Shown here: positions 45,530 through 55,521 of the stretch, piece after piece | Position numbering within the stretch: position 1 is the stretch's first letter | Layout of the letters: each line of letters starts with the position of its first letter | Assembly: GCA_032622095.1 (NCBI GenBank) | Contig: CP136067.1 | Coordinates: 75,728,705-75,792,704 of the forward strand | DNA length: 64,000 bases | Reading direction: 5' to 3' | From: Siphonodentalium dalli | Taxonomy: Eukaryota > Mollusca > Scaphopoda > Gadilida > Siphonodentaliidae | Made by a program: the position numbers and the translations under genes | Notes under the pieces: model-generated | The model's database searches: none | Told to the model about the DNA's origin: nothing | The model's input: only the letters and a program-made list of their open reading frames with translations

Positions 45530-46085
45530 ATTTCTTAATGCCTGCATTATATCTAGAATTCATCCTAAACTGCACAAACTTCACACCAATAATCCAGTCC
45601 GAGGTATCTTTCTCATTCGTCAATACAACCAAGTCTTTCATGTCATAGTTTGTATGCTCAACACACTACAAATCACCAGCTGTGGCCAAATTTGCTTTAA
45701 TAAAAATATTGTTTGAGAAGTAAACATTCAGAATCATATGGGTCGTGCCGAACAGATGAAATATGTTGATACGCAACTTCACATGCTTTTTTCTGTGTCA
45801 ACTGGCGGATTATGCAGAATTTTGTCACATGGTCCCGATACACCTTAATCCATTTAAAGGAACCATGTGGTAGCGACTGCATGTCGATGAGGTCAACTTG
45901 GCCACGAGATGAAAAATCTTTAGATAAGATTGGACTAACCACCACACATTTGGTGGAAGGTCTAATACGCTTTCGCTGACAATTAATGCACATTGTATTG
46001 AACACTTGAGCGCGAGTATGGTGATGTTTGACTATCTCTTTCGTAACTCCTTTAACATTCGATCGCGACCACCGTGGCTAACTGT
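45530..46085 (-). pseudogene. Ginger/KRBA2-type integrase remnant
   Basis: Pieces in order on the minus strand: HGGRDRMLKELRK (about 46080), part of an HHCC zinc-binding region; MCINCQRKRIRPSTK (about 45985); SSRGQVDLIDMQSLPHGSFK (about 45910), which holds the first catalytic Asp; WIKVYRDHVTKFCIIRQL; and, after a gap, VKFVQFRMNSRYNAGIKKSP (about 45570) from the C-terminal region. These are hallmark blocks of the KRAB-A-domain-containing-2-like / Ginger integrase family. The segment with the second Asp and the Glu is not seen. Frameshifts are present, and LINE sequence starts right after the KKSPY block, suggesting that the LINE inserted into this element. Confidence 0.65.
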
Positions 46086-46169
46086 GGCTAGACTAGTGGA
46101 TATGTGAGTACGTTTGGTAACATATTGCGTAGCGTGGACCCTGACAACAGAACAGAAAATAATCTAACC

Positions 46170-46490
46170 CTATATGATAACACAGCAGTTATCTATATCA
46201 TGGCCTTTCGGACAAGAAACCATAAACTCCCTATATAGAACATGTTACGTGGACAAATACGGATTACTCAGACCGAATTTGCACACTATGTAATCTTGAA
46301 ATCGGCGACGAATATCACATGGTACTGAAATGTAGGGAACTTAATGAACTCAAAATAAAATACCTGAAACCCTACTACTACCAGAGACCTAACACTTATA
46401 TAAACTAGCCGCTCTTTTCAACTCCCGAAATCAAAAGACAGTTAAATATCTATCGGTGTTTATTAAGAAGTCCTAGAAATATTCAGGTCC
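46170..46490 (+). pseudogene. LINE ORF2 C-terminal tail remnant, plus strand
   Basis: In mixed frames the plus strand gives FRTRNHKLPI (about 46205), then ICTLCNLEIGDEYHMVLKC, RELNELKIKYLKPYYYQRP and LFNSRNQKTVKYLSVFIKKS. It has the same C..C....GDE.H....C layout as the tail at 38717-39079 but belongs to a different, opposite-strand copy. Only the 3' end is preserved, with frameshifts around 46240. Confidence 0.55.
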
Positions 46491-49307
46491 GCCTGAGTTT
46501 ATTACCACCTCGCCTGGCGAACTGAAACAACCGAATACCGACCAACCTTTCTATCTTCTATTATTATGCCATATATAATATATACATGTATACCTGTACT
46601 GAAATATAGTGTACATTATATCAATATATCTCTGTAATGTCTTAACTTGACGATCAGAATAAACTAATTGAATTGACGACGGAAGCTTTGCGTCGTGGAG
46701 TTGCACGAATCAGTCAAGGTACGATACTACACGTTGATTAGTTTCGATAGGAGGGGCTACGGCCCCGTGTTTCGATGCGTGACGTCACGGAATGCGCACG
46801 GGTAATGTTATATAATATGTTACTCCACTGATTGTGTATATAAAGTTATGTACATACAAGTTAGTGCGTTGTCAATATCAAGTGGGTCTTATGACGGGTC
46901 CAGAACGCAATCGGCGCGATGATGTACGTGGCATCTGCTGAAGAGTATTGTGGTGGCGTTACAGATGGTTCGAGTGTTACAAATGTAACCGGCCATGCGC
47001 ATATATGCAATTGTATGCACACAAGCTCACACACACACACACACCGATGTATTGATAAATCTGATGGGAGATGGGTACATGACGAAATATATAGTGAGGT
47101 TGTGTTGAGCTTAAGTGGGACGTTCGCCGAAATCGCGACATGTACTGTGTGAACAGGTTGTCTGAAGTACAAGCGGGATAACTCCAATGTTTTTTATAAT
47201 TGCGAAACGTTATATGAGTTATAAGTACGCGTGTATATACTAGATTCAATTATAATAAACATACTGGATTATGCGATAATTATATGTAATAATATCGGTG
47301 ACATTGTGTCATGTACACATTTAAGTGAATATTTGTCTCCGTCGCGAGAACGAAAGAAACGAAATAGCCTCTGGATTAATTTTGGGAAAGTAAGTATGTG
47401 TGTCGAATCGTAAATGTTGGCAGTTTACTATTGGTAGGCTGGAATAAAAGGGAAATGACGCATGATCAATTCGCATGAAGCATGACAAGCGGTGCTGTGT
47501 ACTTTTGGAACAGAACGTAAAACTGTTCTACATATACGATGAATGAGAGTTAATCTCGTTTGACTTTAATCAGTATCAACTGAAACAGTTTCCACATAAA
47601 CGCGGTTGACCTGACTAGGAAGCAAAACTGGTTACGGTAGTGATATTGTATTTTTTTCTCATCATTGACACATGCATAGTAACATATTTCCCAAAACAGT
47701 CGATTTATATAAACGAGAATCGCAAAAATGGTCAATTACAATAACACATATTGATCCACTGCGTCCATTTGTGACAATAAGTTAAACAAATTACCATTAA
47801 TTGTTTGATTGTTTCCGCTTCATCTGGTCTTAGTGCTGTCGATAAAGAGATGCCGACAAGCGATGAGAATAAGAGAAAATGCGATTTGCTGCGAAACCGA
47901 TAGTTGCTGACGCACCAATCGCATTACAACTATCACGGTTTCAAAATGGAAGCCTGTGGATACTTTGACACTGAGATTGGCTTGGTGAAATGAACAAAAC
48001 TTGAATATGTTCATTATTTATAGAGTGACCCGAACATATATTTGCTCTTGGTAAGTTGGCTAGGTTAATTTAGATAACCGCGTTGAATTCACAAGAAATG
48101 ACGTAACTTTGGGGTAATGAAATAGATATCTGCTGGACGAGGTTATTGACATTTTTTTTAATCGATCAGGTTTTGAATTTTAGAAATAATTTTTCAAACT
48201 TTTTTGGCTCTATCATATTTTACGATTTATATACATGTAGCTTCTAATGTGAATAATATTGCATGTTTGGAGCGATACGTGCTACACGACAAACGCTATT
48301 TTGTATATGTATAGGCCTACAGTTGTGTCATATTTAATTTTCATATTTTTCTGTCAACAGAACAAAGAAGAAAACAATGCTAAGTTACATTATATGTTGC
48401 TGATGTAATTGCATGCTGTTTGGAACCATGAATAGATGCACTATAAAAAAAACTTAATATTTTGTGCATCACAAAATATATACTATTGTCGACCAATTTG
48501 GTATTTACTTTGATACGGTATCGTCAGCCGACAATCCTCGTTGGCGTGCACTGATGGTCCGCTGTGCCATTTTTTGCTTATCACCCCCCCCCCCCCCTCA
48601 TCGGTTTCATCCGATTGTCATGTAATTCAACTGATATACTCCGGTATTTTCGATTCGCTCATGAATTGGGTAAAACGCAGTAGAATACTAATATTGGGAA
48701 AAGTTGACTTATCCCCCACAGTAGTCGGTATACCCATTTTTTTTGTTTGCTTTAAAAACGAGTCCCATTGACCCAGTCGAACTGGACATCATCAGATGAC
48801 CCTTCCACCAGTTAAATACACAACGAGTTATTTAAAACTTCCCATTATTTTTTTTTCCAACAATATTCGGTCAATTCATGATTTTGATTCCTCGAAATGG
48901 ACAACACACTGATAGACCTATGTGGGACACTGATAGGCCGCTGTTTGCACTGATGGGCCGGGAGTGTTAGGAAGGCGTAGTCCTGTCAAAAAATTTGGTT
49001 TCTTGAAAAATAGTGTTTTGAAGCCATTTCCCAAGACTTCGTGTGGTTACCTCTAATTTTTAAATGGGGAACTGTGACCCTTCTTGTAATACATAATCAA
49101 AATATAAAAAAGTTTCCTGACCTTGATAATTGTGTGTTTAAAAGACTGCTCATGGATGACACCAATACCGGAATCTGCCATATATTACAAACTGCGCAAT
49201 ATTTACTATTAGGTCGCAATATTTATCCTTACCACTTCCATTCAGGTCGCAATAGTTATTATGTCTTTAGATGGATTTTGTGAAAAATGTTGCTATTGTA
49301 GTAGATT
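46491..49307. other. Non-coding, nothing recognised
   Basis: No convincing gene. Contains a CA microsatellite (47028-47043) and a C tract (48586-48598). Short minus-strand frames at 46.86-47.2 and 47.55-48.0 kb lack motifs. Confidence 0.4.
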
Positions 49308-50084
49308 TTGGGAAATGCCCGACGTAGCGAGCATGCGCGAGGGAGAGAGAAAATACCACGCCTGATGAATGTCATACTTGACCTGCTTGCAAGAGATTAT
49401 TCCATCTGCATCAGCCGGCATGTGATCGAAACCGACGTGTATTCTCGACCACGACTTGCGGGGACATCTACATCTTATATTGGTGTAAGTTTACTTTACT
49501 GGCGTCGTCGCAAAACAGACTTTTGGAGGACTTTTCTCCGGCAACGAAACGACTTTTGTAAATTTTGTGCCCAGGGCTATTTTTTAGCGCGAGGCTGCAA
49601 CAACCGTTTACAGAAGGAAAACGCTTTTTATTTCCATCGGGGACGAATAACAGTGAAATAAGAGGACTTTACAACTATATTTCAACTTTACCGCATTTAC
49701 AGGACTTTCATAACAACTTTGTGTCGGTTTTCTGAGAGTGCAGAAGACTCGGGTGGTCTTTCGTACGCGCGAGACAGGGAAGAGCTCGGGAGGTGAGACA
49801 TCTGATGAACCGGAAGTTGTTAATATCAGCTGTCAACAATAACATTGCAGTGGAGGGCAGGACAGAGAACCATGACATGCATCTGACTTCACTTGAAGTT
49901 CAGCGTAAATAAAACACACTCAAAGCAAATAGTCAACAATTGTTTCTGCTTGTTTTCGGTGAAGATATAAATCAGTACCCATTGTAATCTTAAAGGGACT
50001 TTTCATTTTCATAACAATTAACATTTCAACAGCCATCGCAAAGTTGCACTTCAATATTAAAGCCACATTTCACCTACTTTTAGC
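49308..50084. other. Possible retroelement leader/LTR region, unproven
   Basis: A 117-codon frame at 49308-49661 has no recognisable motif. The stretch leads toward hairpin repeats and a gag-like frame, and contains AATAAA at 49909. It could be an LTR and leader, but no matching second LTR is visible, so this is only a suggestion. Confidence 0.25.
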
Positions 50085-51060
50085 ATTGATTTTCCTTCAG
50101 CGAAGGAAATTGCAGTCATTGTCAATTCATTAAAGTCACACTTCAATTTGACACACGTCAATTAATTCATATTTCATTAAAGCAACACTTCACGTTCACA
50201 CACATCCTATCATTCAAACAACATTTCACATTATCACCTGCATATCAACCATTCTCATTGTCAGATTTCCTCATCGGAGGAAATTAGTCATCATCAATTA
50301 ATTAAAGGGACAATCCCCACTCAACGCTTTTATTACAGCGACACCAGCTCTCAGGCTCAATTTTCTTCAGCGAAGAAATTCAGACACATCGTTCCAGTTC
50401 CTTCAGTGAAGGAAACTCCCGATCACTTCAAAGAAGTGATAAGTCTTGTGTCCTTAAATTTATTTAACAAAGGCATTACATGTAGCTGTGAACAATTCCA
50501 ACGTTCCAATTCCTTCAGTCAAGGAAAATCTCGATCATTCCAAATAAGTGATAAGTCTTGTATCCTTAAATTGCTTTAACAAAGGCATTAGATGTGAACA
50601 ATTCCATCGTTCCAATTCCTCCAGTGAAGAAAAATCCCGATCACTTCAAAGAAGTGATAAGTCTTGTTTCCATAAATTGATTTAACAAAGGCATTAGCTG
50701 TGAACAATTCCATCGTTCCAATTCCTCCCGTGAAGAAAAATCCCGATCACTTCAAAGAAGTGATAAGTCTCGTGACCTTAAATTGCTTTGCATTAGCTGT
50801 GAACAGTTCCATGGTTCATTCAGTGAAGGAAAATCCCGATCACTTCAAAGAAGTGATAAGTCTTGTATCCTTATATTGCTTTAACAAAGGCATTAGCTGT
50901 GAAAAAATTTCTTCAGTGAAGGAAATAGCATTCATTTCTGGAAACTGAGAAACTGTACACCGGCCACACATCGCCTTCAACGAAGGCAATCTTACACATC
51001 TTCACTCTTGACTATTGCGTCTTCTTTGAAGGAGCAAGTCACCGTTACACATTCCGGTAC
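50085..51060. repeat. Hairpin-studded repeat region with five ~100-125 bp units
   Basis: Between about 50395 and 50925 a unit recurs five times: TTCCTTCAGTGAAGGAAA, CCCGATCACTTCAAAGAAGTGATAAGTCTTGT, TTTAACAAAGGCATTAGCTGTGAACAATTCC. Each unit contains two short hairpins (TTCCTTC/GAAGGAA and CACTTC/GAAGTG). The flanks hold further isolated hairpins with changed stems (CCTCATCGGAGG at 50269, TTCTTCAGCGAAGAA at 50363, GCCTTCAACGAAGGC at 50974). Compensatory-looking stem changes suggest the hairpin, not its exact sequence, is conserved. It lies just upstream of the gag-like frame. Confidence 0.75.
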
Positions 51061-51075
51061 ATCTCAACACGCAAC

Positions 51076-52030
51076 CATGTATCCGACGAAAGCAAAATTT
51101 AATCAGTGCTCATACAAGGAATTGCTGGACATTGCAGGTGTAGGGAAGAAGATCGCCTGATTAATTGTCTGGTATAGACACATGCTGGGTAACATTACAC
51201 CAGAGACCATTCGATGCGTTCCGGGTCTGAGGCTGATAGAGCAATTACTAGATGCTGTTGATTTTGAGAGAAGACAGGATATAGATGGGTTTCAAAGCGG
51301 CCTTGTGCAGGGCCCAGAAGTGACCTTCCGGGAAGGTCAGAACAGAGTTGTTGGAGGGAAGAACCAAAGCAGTCACTTTCAAGAGGCGACCCGAACACAC
51401 ACCTCGCTGAGAGGCATGATGCTTCAACATATTTCCTCAAAAGACAAGGCCGCCTCATAAAAAGGGCGATGGGCAGGAATAGTTACCACCAAGACCACTT
51501 TGTCACAAAGAGACTCCTTTTAAATCAGGCCTTCCAGGGGGAAGTCCGCGAACAGTCAGGAATTGAGGCAGAGTTCCAGTGGAGACCTTGTGGTCCAACA
51601 TATCAGGTCGCCATCCACTGAGGGCGATCTAGAGAATACATGCTTCAAGGAGTTCATCAGTCCGTGTAGAACCCCATTAAAACTCTGGCATATTTAGAAC
51701 GGAGACATAGACAGCTACTTGGCAATGATATTTCAATGCCCAGATGCGACATCATAAATCAATTGGTGGGAGGCAACTTGTAGATTTAGATAGCACAACC
51801 GAGGGCTACAGTGGATCCATCTATAAGGAAGTGGCTACCAGTACCCTGCATATCGTTATAAAAGAAATGAGCCTCCGGTGATAGCAGGTCCATTAATCGA
51901 AGGGATACACAGTAATGGGCGCACTTGGTAAAACCACAGAAAAGGGAGACGAGAACCAACAGAGGATGGCCTTCCAGAAAATACCTTGATGGATCCAGTT
52001 CCGAAAATATTCGCAGGACCACTAATCCAA
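51076..52030 (+). pseudogene. Retroelement gag-like gene with helix-hairpin-helix motif, broken
   Basis: The frame opens MYPTKAKFNQCSYKELLDIA, continues with GVGKKIA and a TGA stop (about 51157), then runs open to 51460 (LIVWYRHMLGNITPETI, RCVPGLRLIEQLLDAVDFER). The N.(C/A)SY.ELL.I.GVG.KIA layout is a helix-hairpin-helix DNA-binding motif, and a similar opening occurs in retroelement proteins of marine invertebrates as I recall them. Further downstream, shifted frames give FKEFISPCRTPLKLWHI (about 51640) and YPAYRYKRNEPPVIAGPLIE (about 51850-51910), consistent with a decayed continuation. No protease or RT follows, so only a gag-like part is preserved. The assignment to gag is inference. Confidence 0.45.
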
Positions 52031-52047
52031 CGATGAAACTAAACGAA

Positions 52048-52428
52048 TTAACATTTACATTTAGAACCACTAAATAATGATATATCCAATAATCCAACAG
52101 AATCACTATATATGTTGTAAATTTTAATAAACCCTTTGGAAATTATATTGTCCACATATCCGAGATAACTAATAACAGAACTTGTATCTGGAGAATCTGG
52201 AGGAACCAATGGACTATTATTAGTAATTTCGAAACAGTTTTCTTGTAACCGCGACACGTTTGTCACATAATAATGATAATAATTCAGCATTACCTTTGGC
52301 AAAAAGTTGGGTGTTGGTAACACGTCCAACGCTTGGAGATCACATTCCTTATCATCTGGCAGGCCGACTTCGTAATTCATTATCCACTTATACAATGTAT
52401 ATATAATATAACAGTATGACACAATCAC
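52048..52428 (-). CDS. Hypothetical protein, 126 codons
   Basis: The open frame has balanced composition. A more plausible start is the internal Met in MNYEVGLPDDKECDLQALDV, followed by LPTPNFLPKVMLNYYHYYV, NNSPLVPPDSPDTSSVISY and SKGFIKIYNIYSDSVGLL. No domain is recognised and no upstream partner seen. It may be a chance frame, a host exon, or part of the adjoining retroelement on the opposite strand. Confidence 0.25.
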   Translation of the reverse strand: MIVSYCYIIYTLYKWIMNYEVGLPDDKECDLQALDVLPTPNFLPKVMLNYYHYYVTNVSRLQENCFEITNNSPLVPPDSPDTSSVISYLGYVDNIISKGFIKIYNIYSDSVGLLDISLFSGSKCKC

Positions 52429-52484
52429 GCGACTGCTCTATAAGAGTATAGGTCAGAAGTAGTACATGGGGCTCCTTAACCTCA

Positions 52485-52795
52485 GATTCGTTGACCCCAG
52501 ATTCGTTAACCTCAGATTCGTTAACCTCAGATTCGTTGACCTCAGATTCGTTGACCCCAGATTCGTTAACCTCAGATTCGTTAACCTCAGATTCGTTGAC
52601 CTCAGATTCGTTGACCCCAGATTCGTTAACCTCAGATTCGTTGACCCCAGATTCGTTAACCTCAGATTCGTTAACCCCAGATTCGTTAACCTCAGATTCG
52701 TTGACCCCAGATTCGTTAACCTCAGATTCGTTAACCCCAGATTCGTTAACCCCAGATTCGTTGACGGCAGATTCGTTGACGGTAGATTCGTTGAC
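52485..52795. repeat. 15-bp minisatellite, about 20 units
   Basis: Unit AGATTCGTTAACC(T/C)C or AGATTCGTTGACC(T/C)C, ending with variant GACGGCAGATTCGTT copies. Because 15 is a multiple of three and no stop is created, long frames are open on both strands (SDSLT/PDSLT and FVNLR/FVDPR on plus, TNLGL/TNLRL on minus). The pattern of T/G and C/T variants shows higher-order 30-90-bp duplication blocks. Confidence 0.9.
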
Positions 52796-52799
52796 GGCA

Positions 52800-54977
52800 A
52801 TCGTAAAATTGATCGTAAGTGTATTTTGAGTATGTTAGTACTATAGTACTATATATTTGAGAATCGTTGATAAAAATGGGCGTAAGTATATTTTCGATAG
52901 AGCAGGGCGTCAGAGCGTCCTGTTGGTGTGTGTATATTGTTGACTAACAAGTCATCGTGTATAAGTGTGAATTGTTGTTTTTTTGGGGGGGGGGGGACTT
53001 TGTAATTTCGGCCGCCTATTGCGTGTCTGCAAATAATCTCAGCTTAAGATGGCTTAACCAATTCATAGAACAGTATGAGCGTAATGTTTGTATATTGCTG
53101 ACTAACAAGTCATCGTGTGAAGTTGCTTTGTAATCTCGGCCGCCTATTGCGTGTCTCACACAGCAAAACAAATAATCACACTCGGTATTGTTTGTATCAA
53201 TTTTGTTTGTTTAATTTATTAATCGACAGTCTACAAATAGTTTAACTAGTTTATATACCAATTATGTGGGTGCAGATGTTGATGTTTTGTTTTTAGGTTG
53301 TCGATAGTGTGTGTTAGAATATGTTATGAAAATATTTTATTTTTTTCGTCGGCCGACTATTGTGAAGAAATGGCGGACACATCGACTAAATAATCTCAGC
53401 TGTTTATCGCGTTAATGCTAATACGTCACATAATCTTATCACACGTAAATATTATTTGAGCGTATGTATGCATAGTTCGATAGGAATGTATGCATTCATA
53501 CTGATGGTGACAATGGTCAATATTACAGCGACTCGGACCAGTCCATCAGACGCCGTCCCGTCTATTCCATCATATAATTGTCTACACAATGTTTTACCTG
53601 AAATAATTTGACGTCATTGCTCTACATAAATAATAAAGAGCGTTTGATTCATACGAAATTACTACACGAATGAACTGACATATTCTACACATGATTATGG
53701 AACAAATTTTCAATTATTTATGCTTATTCATAACCTTGGTGTGTCAATGATGAACACGAGCGGAGTAAAGTATTACCTCATAATAAAGCAACACTCTTTA
53801 TTCATATTTCAACATAAATGACACACTTACATTATCGATAATTATTGGAAGAGCGTACGTTTATAGAGTTATTGTTCTTAGAACGAGAATCGTCAGTCGG
53901 TTATTTTAAAAATCGTTGCTAAAAAGAGGGCGAGGACCCCGCCTCAACCTGATCGCGAAATATTGGAAGAATTATTGGAAGAGCGTACGTTTATAGAGTT
54001 ATTGTTCTTAGAACGTGATCAGTAAGTGTGCCAATCGGGTATCCACCGATGCCTGCAATGTTTTATTTGCAATAATTGGACATTATACTCTCACGTAAAT
54101 AACAAGGAGCGTTTATTCATCACCTCTCTATCACGATGAAGTTATTAAGCATCGTGTAGCACTATTTCACCAAAGGTCACATGTTAGACGTACACACGTA
54201 TACATACGTAATATCAGACTAAACAAAGCTGTTGATATGTTTCTTTCATCTTTTATATGATAGGCTATATGTTATATACTCGATAGACCTAGTTACAGTC
54301 ACAATCGCACATAAGCGAAACAAACGCTCTTTATTTAAATAACAGGGAGGCTACTCTAACACTCTTAGTTTTTCCAACAAAATAGTTATCAAATTCGATC
54401 ACCAATAGAACTGTCTGTGAAACAACGATGACTTATAACAATCTTTAACTTATTTATCGATCTATGCTAGAACATGGCCGCAACAAAATCCTGACCATAA
54501 CAAAAAACATTACCTTACCATTACGCATGAATATAAATTTACCATGCGTAAATATTGTCAGATTATCGTCTGATGAGCAAATCCTATGTTTACATTATAC
54601 TTAATCTCAGGTATGACTAGAATTGTATCATGTGTGCACACGACATCATTAGAAGGGGCAATACACTCAAGGAGTTAAAGTGACACGAAACAAAGGACGC
54701 GGTGCAATATTGGTGTTTGAATATTAAAGGAACACAAGACACTCTAAAGGGACACAAGACACTCATTATGAATGAATGTTAACAATACAAGCGCAGTGGT
54801 TGAAAGTTAAAATGACACAGAACAATATTTAAAGTTCAAATTTTCGGGCACTTAATGCGCCTTTTATCATTACGTATTGTTTCTCACTCTACAATTCCCA
54901 ATAATCAACTCACTCTCTCCCCGCTTATAGATATATAACGAAAACGAGAATATCATGTTGATGAAGTTTATTGAAAT
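52800..54977. other. Non-coding with two short direct duplications
   Basis: GACTAACAAGTCATCGTGT followed by GGCCGCCTATTGCGTGTCT occurs at 52943-53024 and again at 53099-53155. A 44-bp block, ATTGGAAGAGCGTACGTTTA... to TTCTTAGAACG, occurs at 53843 and 53972. No gene seen. Confidence 0.45.
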
Positions 54978-55498
54978 TTAATCGTCCGAATTGACATCAC
55001 TTTCGTCAGAATTGTCATTTGTTTCGTCCATTAATTTTTCTAGCATCGGTTTGTACTTTAATATTGACATTTTCACTGCATCACATTCTCCATAACCATT
55101 ATTCAAATATTTGTCGACTTTATCCATGACTCTGTTGTGCAGAGTCCCATTGCACAGCTGCAGATACGCAAATATTGTCATAGCATAACCAGTCATAAAT
55201 TGCTTCATATCTTTACTTTTAAGGTCCTTGTCAGCTTGTACTCTTGCTTCTGTTTCTTTCGAGCCATTTTCCTTATACGTGTCCACTATATCACTCCATT
55301 CCTCATGTGTTTTATCTCTACTCTCATCACACAAACTTTTGAAGTATTCATCTTCATTCAATTTAATTTTCTTATTCTGACTATCATCCGTGTCCTCAGT
55401 TAATTTTCGTTTTAACTTATTTTCTTGACACCAGTTTTTTACGTGTCTCTGAACATCATAATTGCGTATATTCTTATCTGTAGAGTGAGTTATGTTAC
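54978..55498 (-). CDS. C-terminal part of the packaging-ATPase/zinc-finger gene, cut off by a LINE
   Basis: The frame is open from the edge of the LINE to 54978. It begins with an incomplete zinc-finger half (VQRHVKNWCQEN), then a basic segment (KLKRKLTEDTDDSQNKKIK), then a helical domain (EDEYFKSLCDESRDKTHEEW, ADKDLKSKDMKQFMTGYAM, LHNRVMDKVDKYLNNGYG) and an acidic tail. The RHVK.WC ending complements CNDCGLLF at the end of the frame on the far side of the LINE (61635-61680), and the two halves are in the same frame across the 8-bp duplication. This was therefore one gene of ~580 codons starting at 62854. On its own this part has no start codon context of note. The helical domain is unidentified. 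Confidence 0.7.
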
Positions 55499-55521
55499 AT
55501 GATTCAACACACGTAATTTGT

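Noticed and set aside
49308-49661. 117-codon plus frame
   Set aside because: No motif, Arg/Tyr/Cys-biased composition and no supporting context; kept only as a note on a possible retroelement leader.
52485-52795. CRISPR-like regular repeats
   Set aside because: Units are contiguous 15-mers with no unique spacers, in a eukaryotic transposon-rich setting.
52453-52846. Long frames on both strands over the 15-bp repeat
   Set aside because: Products of a unit whose length is a multiple of three; no non-repeat protein sequence is attached.
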